From Hysterangium stoloniferum (Eukaryota > Basidiomycota > Agaricomycetes > Hysterangiales > Hysterangiaceae): DNA of 64,000 bases. The notes under the pieces were generated by a model, which saw only the letters and a program-made list of their open reading frames with translations, did not search any database and had not been told where the DNA came from. Location of the stretch: positions 496,001 through 560,000 of the forward strand of contig WHVD01000027.1 of the NCBI GenBank assembly GCA_015178975.1, in the 5' to 3' direction. This document shows positions 58,282 through 64,000 of the stretch, in pieces; the first letter of the stretch is position 1; every line of letters starts with the position of its first letter. Made by a program: the position numbers and the translations under genes.

Positions 58282-60775
58282 ATGTTTCTACCCCCTCCTC
58301 AATTTGCCGGTCCTTCGCAACGCTCCTATGCTGAAGCATATGCAGAAATTGTTGCGACATACCGTCGATCACCAACGACATCGGCCTCATCCGTCATCGT
58401 CCTTGTCGCGCCTGACGTCGACGCCCTTTGTGCTGCCCGAATGCTAGCAGATTTGTTCAAACAAGATGATATAATGCATCGAATTATCCCTGTTTCAGGC
58501 ATGGCAGCCTTGGAATCCCAGAGAAATGAATTGCTTAACTACCCTGAGGTAGGGGTTCCTGTTCGCACTGCTATCTGGTTCCCAACACTTTGCTCCAGTT
58601 ACATACATTAGTGTTATTGAATATGGGCGCGATCCTCGAGTTACCTTCGCCTGAATGGTTTGGAGACTTCAATGCTAGCCTGGTGGTGCACGTCATTGAT
58701 TCTGCACGCCCACAAAACCTTTCAAGTCTCTTCGGAGGCGAATCTGAAGTCGATCGAGTGTATATTTGGGACGATGGAGGGGCGAACGATCTCGAAGAAG
58801 AAAGACAGGCCTGGGAGGCTCTTTTGGTGAGTATGCGACGCGTGAAAACCGCATAACTCTGACCCCCTCCACCCCAGTATGAGCCTGAACCCGATTCAGA
58901 CACGGATTCAGACCTGGATTCGCAGTTAGAGGATGAAGATGACTTCCACGACGAAGAAGATGAAAGAGCAAGTGGTTCCTCTGGCAAACGACGACACGGC
59001 GTAGATATATTTGATACAAATCTCGAAATGTCTTCGTTTTAATCATGTTTACAGCGCTCAGACGAAGACACCATGAACAAACGGCGTAGATTAGAGAATT
59101 CGGAGGTGTCTACAACGTTATACCCCCTCTCGTAATGATTTTGATGACAGTTTTAGCAACCTAAAAGGATGTCTCGGGATATCCGAGATCGTCATTCCGC
59201 CTGTATTGAAAAGCACTACGGTGCAGGCACTTGGCATGGGCAGAGTGCTTCTGGGACGATATATATATTGGCGACTGTCCTTGAGCGAGTGGACAATGAC
59301 TTGTTATGGTGAGGTGGGATGTATTACTTAAACTTTCTTGTTTAAACTGTCTCCTACTAGGCTTGCCATTTTGGGTTTAACCTTCCAATACACTAGCTCT
59401 CGAATATCGCGAGACAAGTATGATCAATATCACCAAGCGTATTACGATGAAGTCGCGCGGCTCAATCCACCGTTAACGACCTCTACGAGCGGCAATGTTC
59501 CAACAGGTAATCCAGATGATTCAACAATCCGTGCCGCTGACGAGCTAAGATTTACTCTCTTTCGACATTGGACACTCTATGACGCAATGTACCATTCAAG
59601 TTACGTTGCGAACAAGTTGGGAATCTGGAGGGAACGAGGGCGCAAAAAGCTTACTGGCCTTTTAGCTAAAATGGGGTAGGGAGCTTTACTACTTTGTTGA
59701 ATAACAGATTGATTCGCATTAATGAATACATCAGATTTTCGATACCACAGACACAGCAGCCCTATTCACATATGGATATGGATCTAAAGCGCCAGCTGCG
59801 TACTAAATTAGAAGCTATCGCCCCAGAATATGGCCTGATTGAACTAGCCTATCCGTCGTTTACACGATCATATGGGTTCCGAACACAACCTCTGAGTGCG
59901 GCTGATATGGTAGAGGGATTGGGGGCCTTATTAGAGGTATCAAGTGGTGTTAAGATGGAGATTGAGATTGAAGGTGCTAGGAACGGCGGGGAATGGTTTG
60001 GTGGGGGTAAGGTCTGGGATGCCCGGTGGCGAGAAGAAGACGGGGAAAATATACCTCCAGCTGGTGTCAGCAATTTAACGATGGACCGACATGACCCCGA
60101 GAAGCAAGAAGATAATGGACTCAAAAAATCCTTGGAGTGGTGGGTTCGAAATTTTTGGACTGCGTATGATTCTCTGGACGAGTAAGTTGTGGAAACAATT
60201 GTGGAGCCTCTCTTACATTTAATGCTAGTATCTCCCGTGTCCGTGAAGCTCTTTCACTCGCGATGTCACTTCATCGAGCAATCATTCGTCAAGGCTCGTC
60301 TATTATTGATAAACAAGAAATCAAGACAATGAATCGACACCGAGTCGTTATCCTAACCCAGGGGCCTGACTTAGCTCTTTTTGCCCATCCTGGTGTCCTT
60401 TCGCGCCTTGCTCTTTGGCTCGTCGAGGCATTACGAGACAAAGTTGGAAGGGCGACGTTTGGCAGAAGCAAGAAAAAATGCTTGCCTTTCGTAGTGGCGT
60501 GTCTTGATGAGAAGGAAGGTACATTTATTGTTGTCGGTGTTACTGCTGCACTTGAATTTGGTGATATTCGAAAGAAGTGGGTGGTCGTATTTTGTTGTGA
60601 TTGCTCTTTTTACTTAAATGTGTTTTATAGTCAGTTTGGCCTAGCATTCTTGGATGCTAAAACGCGATGCAATGCTCGTACACGGCATAGTTCATTCGAC
60701 ACAAGTGTCCTAGAAATTAATCAAGCCGATTTATCTGTTTTCCTAGAAACCTTATGTCATGAAACGTTAGTTTAA
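58282..60775 (+). CDS. CDC45: DNA replication initiation protein Cdc45
   Basis: Cdc45 is part of the CMG helicase (Cdc45-Mcm2-7-GINS) at replication forks. Begins MFLPPPQFAGPSQRSYAEAY, the usual start; an inactive RecJ-like fold follows (VIVLVAPDVDALCAARMLAD, VVHVIDSARPQNLSSLFG). The acidic insertion (EPEPDSDTDSDLDSQLEDED) and KRRHG tract come next, then CIEKHYGAGTWHGQSASGTI, WLAILGLTFQYTSSRISRDK, HMDMDLKRQLRTKLEAIAPE, SYGFRTQPLSAADMVEGL, RHRVVILTQGPDLALF and CLPFVVACLDEKEGTFIVVG. It ends ADLSVFLETLCHETLV at 60775. About eight introns; all joins I tested keep the frame. Convergent with the next gene, 88 bases apart. Confidence 0.94.
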
Positions 60776-60863
60776 TTAGCACCCTTGTGTTTGTTTGTTG
60801 TTCCGCAATGATGTATTAACCATGTATCTCTGCTTGCTTGTTTCTAATGAATACCTTATATAC

Positions 60864-62584
60864 TTATGATGATTGTACTGCTGGTGACGGCTCTCGATCA
60901 CCCATGAATGGCCCACGACCCTCGGACTCGCAGTCCATTACCTTCACAAAACCACACCCTTTGCCATCATTCTGGGCACCTGCGTAACACATCCAAAAAT
61001 AATGCATATCCTCGACTTCGACGCGTTGTTTCATATTCGCTCGAAGGACACACGGGATGTCACATCGACATTTTGGTATGCTTTTAGGACGAAAGTCTGG
61101 CTTAAGCGTAATTGTTAAACCAACAATCTGATAGTGGACAAAAAAAAAATTACGCGATAAAAGCGAAATGTGATGTTAATTCTGGAGGTGCCTAATTCCC
61201 TTTCCATCTGCATCTCGGGAGGCGGTGGATAACTAGATCGAAACACGTCTATAGCTCGCTGCGGTGGGATAGAGTGCTTGAAGCGCTCTTGAGTAGATGC
61301 ATGCATAATAACAAGCTACACGACTTCGATGAATTTCCAGGAATACCGAATATTACGGATTACCTACGGAATTGTGTACAACCGGGATATTGAATGTTTG
61401 AGCTTGTCGTGTGTCAGCTTCGTTGTTTGGGATAACTTCTCGCAGTCGGAATGTCCGAGATGTACCTAATTACAAATCACGAAAATGAGGTGAGAGAATA
61501 AAGTTAGTATCAAACCTACCTAAACTCAACGATGCAATGGTAGGAAAAGGTCCGAGATAAGTCAGTTGGTCAGAGTGAAAACCAACACCTTCTTTGCCCC
61601 CTTCTTAGACATGAGAATTTCGTGTCACAAAGATACCTGAAGTAAGTATACCTGTGTAACAATTGCTGGCAGCTACATTTGCTTTCCAAGTCTGGCGATC
61701 AAAACCATTGGAACATCCACCCCACTCTAAAGGATACCTACGTCGGCTTTGTAGAGTATGGTTGACGATATTTTCAATTATTTGGCAGGCTTCTTCCATC
61801 TCTGAAGGAAAAACCGAGGGCGTAGCTGTAGGACGACCATTATACCTACTATTAGTCAGTATTAAATCCCAGTCATTCAAAAGAATATTTGCAACCAGTA
61901 TTGAGCAGCTTCATGCCAAGTTCCATCATCAGTCACTCCATCGAACTTCCTGATATAAAAGGCGGTTTTATGTGGACTCTCGACGACTCGATCAAATAGC
62001 CACCACTTGTTGGGTGTCCATTCTACGACAAGCCCATTAGATATACTCGATATTTTTGCCAGAGAGACCGTACCTTTTGACGCATTTACCATAACATAAA
62101 ACAAACGAGAGGCAAGTTCGGGAGGAAGAACACTTAAGTGTAGTGTACATGGCGTATGTTTTTCTACCAACATTGGATTACTCAGTGTTAATGGTGCCAG
62201 ACGTGGTACAGCAGGGACAGACAGTGGTGGAGGCCGAAGGATATCTTTAAGAGGAACAACTGAAATTGTATTTGATGATTCGTCATTGTGTGCTTGAGAA
62301 GAGACTATCTTAGTTGTTATGGAAGTCTTAGATTTTTTGTGCAGTTGACTGCTTTCTGATGGAGACGCAGTGAGCCAGCTATCTAGAACACCCGAAGCAA
62401 TTCGTTTTCTAGTTTGGGCAGGTTGTCGGGCACGTAAACTGCTTGCTGCTGCCTCCACATCGCCCTTTGCACTAATAAGGGCGTCGAGCAGGGCTGCTTG
62501 TTGCGGAATGGGGGGTTCCAAGAGGCTAGCTAGAATAGCAAGCATGGTTTCCGTGTCTGTGGCATCAGACATGCTTTCAGCCAT
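60864..62584 (-). CDS. AlkB-type 2OG-Fe(II) dioxygenase with CUE and GRF zinc finger
   Basis: N-terminal CUE-like helix bundle (TETMLAILASLLEPPIPQQA, LLDALISAKGDVEAAASSLR) could bind ubiquitin. The AlkB core has WWLFDRVVESPHKTAFYIRK, EAAQYWYNGRPTATPSVFPS, GCSNGFDRQTWKANVAASNC, then EGVGFHSDQLTYLGPFPTIA with the HxD iron ligands, RTFRLREV, MHASTQERFKHSIPP with the distal His, and INITFRFYR with the arginine that binds 2-oxoglutarate. A C-terminal GRF-type zinc finger follows (KCRCDIPCVLRANMK, YFWMCYAGAQNDGKGCGFVK). The domain set suggests repair or demethylation of nucleic acid, with ubiquitin and single-strand DNA binding (inference). At least four introns. ATG 62584 chosen (MAESMSDATD). Confidence 0.87.
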
Positions 62585-62753
62585 GCCAAAGTGACACTTA
62601 TTATATAATAAAGGTAACTCGTCGCGAACTGTCACAGCGCTTTAGCCTATTAGAACTGCTTCTGGCGGGATCAATAGTGTCGGTCTTGTACTTCTACTTT
62701 GTGCTAATCTCTGTATCAGCCGCCTCCACAGGCGTACTAGGGCAGTCGAATCT

Positions 62754-64000
62754 ATGGCATCTGACTTCGAGAAGAAGTATAATGGACGGCTGCCTTCGCC
62801 TCATTTACTTCATAACGAAAAGGATAGGGACTACGGGCCTATAGGCCCATCAATATCCCTCACACATGCTGACATTGCTCAGGCTATGCTAAAGTCGCCG
62901 GACGAAGGCAATACTCTTAACTTTAGTCACAAAAATTTGTGTGAAGTGGGTGAAATTGGAGCAGAGGAGTTGGCGACCATAGGGATCGATGACATCAAGG
63001 ACGAATGCACCGTTCTAAGGTGTGTTGGCCTCCCATGGGTTACATTACAATATGTTCATTTTATTAAGAGTGGCATTGGGCTATAATCGCCTTACGGCGC
63101 TTCCGATGGCATTTGCTCTTCTTACACGGCTACGATACCTTAATCTACGTGCCAATTCTTTCACAGTCTTTCCTGACGTTGTCAGTGTTATTCCTTATTC
63201 TAAACTTAATATTTACTTAATATTTACAGATTACTGTTATGCCTTCTTTAGAAATCTTAGATATCAGTCGCAATAAACTCAAACGCCTTCCTGCACAGCC
63301 TGGTACTTTGTTGAAACTTCGTGTTTGTACTTCCGGTCTTTATTTATTTTAATAATTGATGTTTCTTTCCCAACCGTGTTGTTATAGGTATTTTCCCTTT
63401 CAAAAAATAGGATTACGAGATTGCCCCCATATTTTGCGAAGATGTCGAACTTGACTGTCCTCCAGGTGGATCATAACCCTATCGAATGGCCTCCAAAGCA
63501 CATACTAGAACCCCTTGAGCACCCCGAGGATACCGAAGCTGCGACGGCTTATATTGAGGATGTGAAAACATGGATGAGTGATTATCTACAACAAACTCCC
63601 GATGAGGCTCTGCGTAAGACAAGATACAATGATCACGCAGATCAGGACTTGATCAGGTGTGTTGTATTACTGCTATGAGGTTACACATGACATCATGTAT
63701 ACATGTAGTGATGATTTGGACAAGTATATTGATCGTTCAGACGCATGTATCCCTTCCCCCCAACATTCTCGCTCATTGTCTATGGAATCAGATGTTTCTA
63801 GTTATTCCATCACCTCGCAAGAATCGAGTAGCTCTGATACATCTTTTGGTCGCGATGGGTATCACGAAATTTTAAAAATACACGAGATGCTTGCAACAGT
63901 ACCTAATTCCTCTACTCCCTCCAACATACCATCACCCTCTACTGGTGTCAGTCCTTTTACATCGGACACCGCGGGTCCTTTTCCTGACGCTTCGTCGCAA
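62754..64000 (+). CDS. Leucine-rich-repeat RAM-pathway protein, Sog2-like, partial
   Basis: The gene runs off the right edge. N-terminus MASDFEKKYNGRLPSPHLLH; leucine-rich repeats LGYNRLTALPMAFALLTRLR, YLNLRANSFTVFPDV, LEILDISRNKLKRLPAQPG, FSLSKNRITRLPPYFAKMSN and LTVLQVDHNPIEWPPK; then YIEDVKTWMSDYLQQTPDEA and a Ser-rich segment (SSYSITSQESSSSDTSFGRD). N-terminal LRRs followed by this linker match Sog2 of the RAM signalling network (cell polarity, cell separation). Introns lie near 63019-63062, 63180-63231, 63320-63389 and 63657. The large C-terminal Sog2 region is not in the window. Confidence 0.8.

Overview
The window looks like nuclear DNA of a basidiomycete fungus, most likely a mushroom-forming Agaricomycete. 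The evidence is many genes cut by short introns (about 43-75 bp, GT-AG), closely spaced genes on both strands, and fungal protein families: Mss51, Nop2, Cdc45, Sso-type syntaxins, a Sog2-like LRR protein, MARVEL tetraspan proteins and an Hv1-like channel. The organism call is inference; no rRNA or mitochondrial marker is present.

Bases 1 to about 20,500 are a pile of nested transposable elements. At the left edge is the end of a Ty3/gypsy pol (chromodomain tail), followed by an unusual extra ORF (280-7804), a polypurine tract and a 592-bp LTR (7830-8421). A second gypsy element (368-5402) has jumped into that extra ORF; its gag and pol keep one frame each but carry 14 in-frame TGA codons, many at conserved arginines. 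Further right are a composite Tc1/mariner element (8666-10252), four copies of one LTR family with heptamer-based tandem arrays, a 244-bp TG...CA element carrying a tRNA-like sequence (10839-11082), solo LTRs nested two deep, and a copia (UBN2-type) gag pseudogene. Target-site duplications that I could read directly give the order of insertion.

From 20,636 the window is ordinary gene-dense chromosome: dephospho-CoA kinase; an MFS transporter; NOP2 rRNA methyltransferase; aspartate aminotransferase; a small AN1 zinc-finger protein; three syntaxin genes side by side; argininosuccinate lyase behind a duplicated promoter segment; a TIGR04076-like protein; a FUN14 protein; two adjacent MARVEL-type tetraspan genes; a PPP4R1-like HEAT protein; an Hv1-like channel; a third MARVEL-type gene; IST1 running into a TBC-domain protein, possibly as one fused gene; MSS51; CDC45; an AlkB-type dioxygenase with CUE and GRF domains; and the start of a Sog2-like gene.

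There is no single pathway, but membrane traffic and membrane organisation recur (three syntaxins, three MARVEL proteins, IST1, TBC). The most unusual signals are the tRNA-like mini-LTR, the extra ORF after pol, the arginine-site TGA pattern, the syntaxin copy lacking the zero-layer glutamine, and the candidate IST1-TBC fusion.
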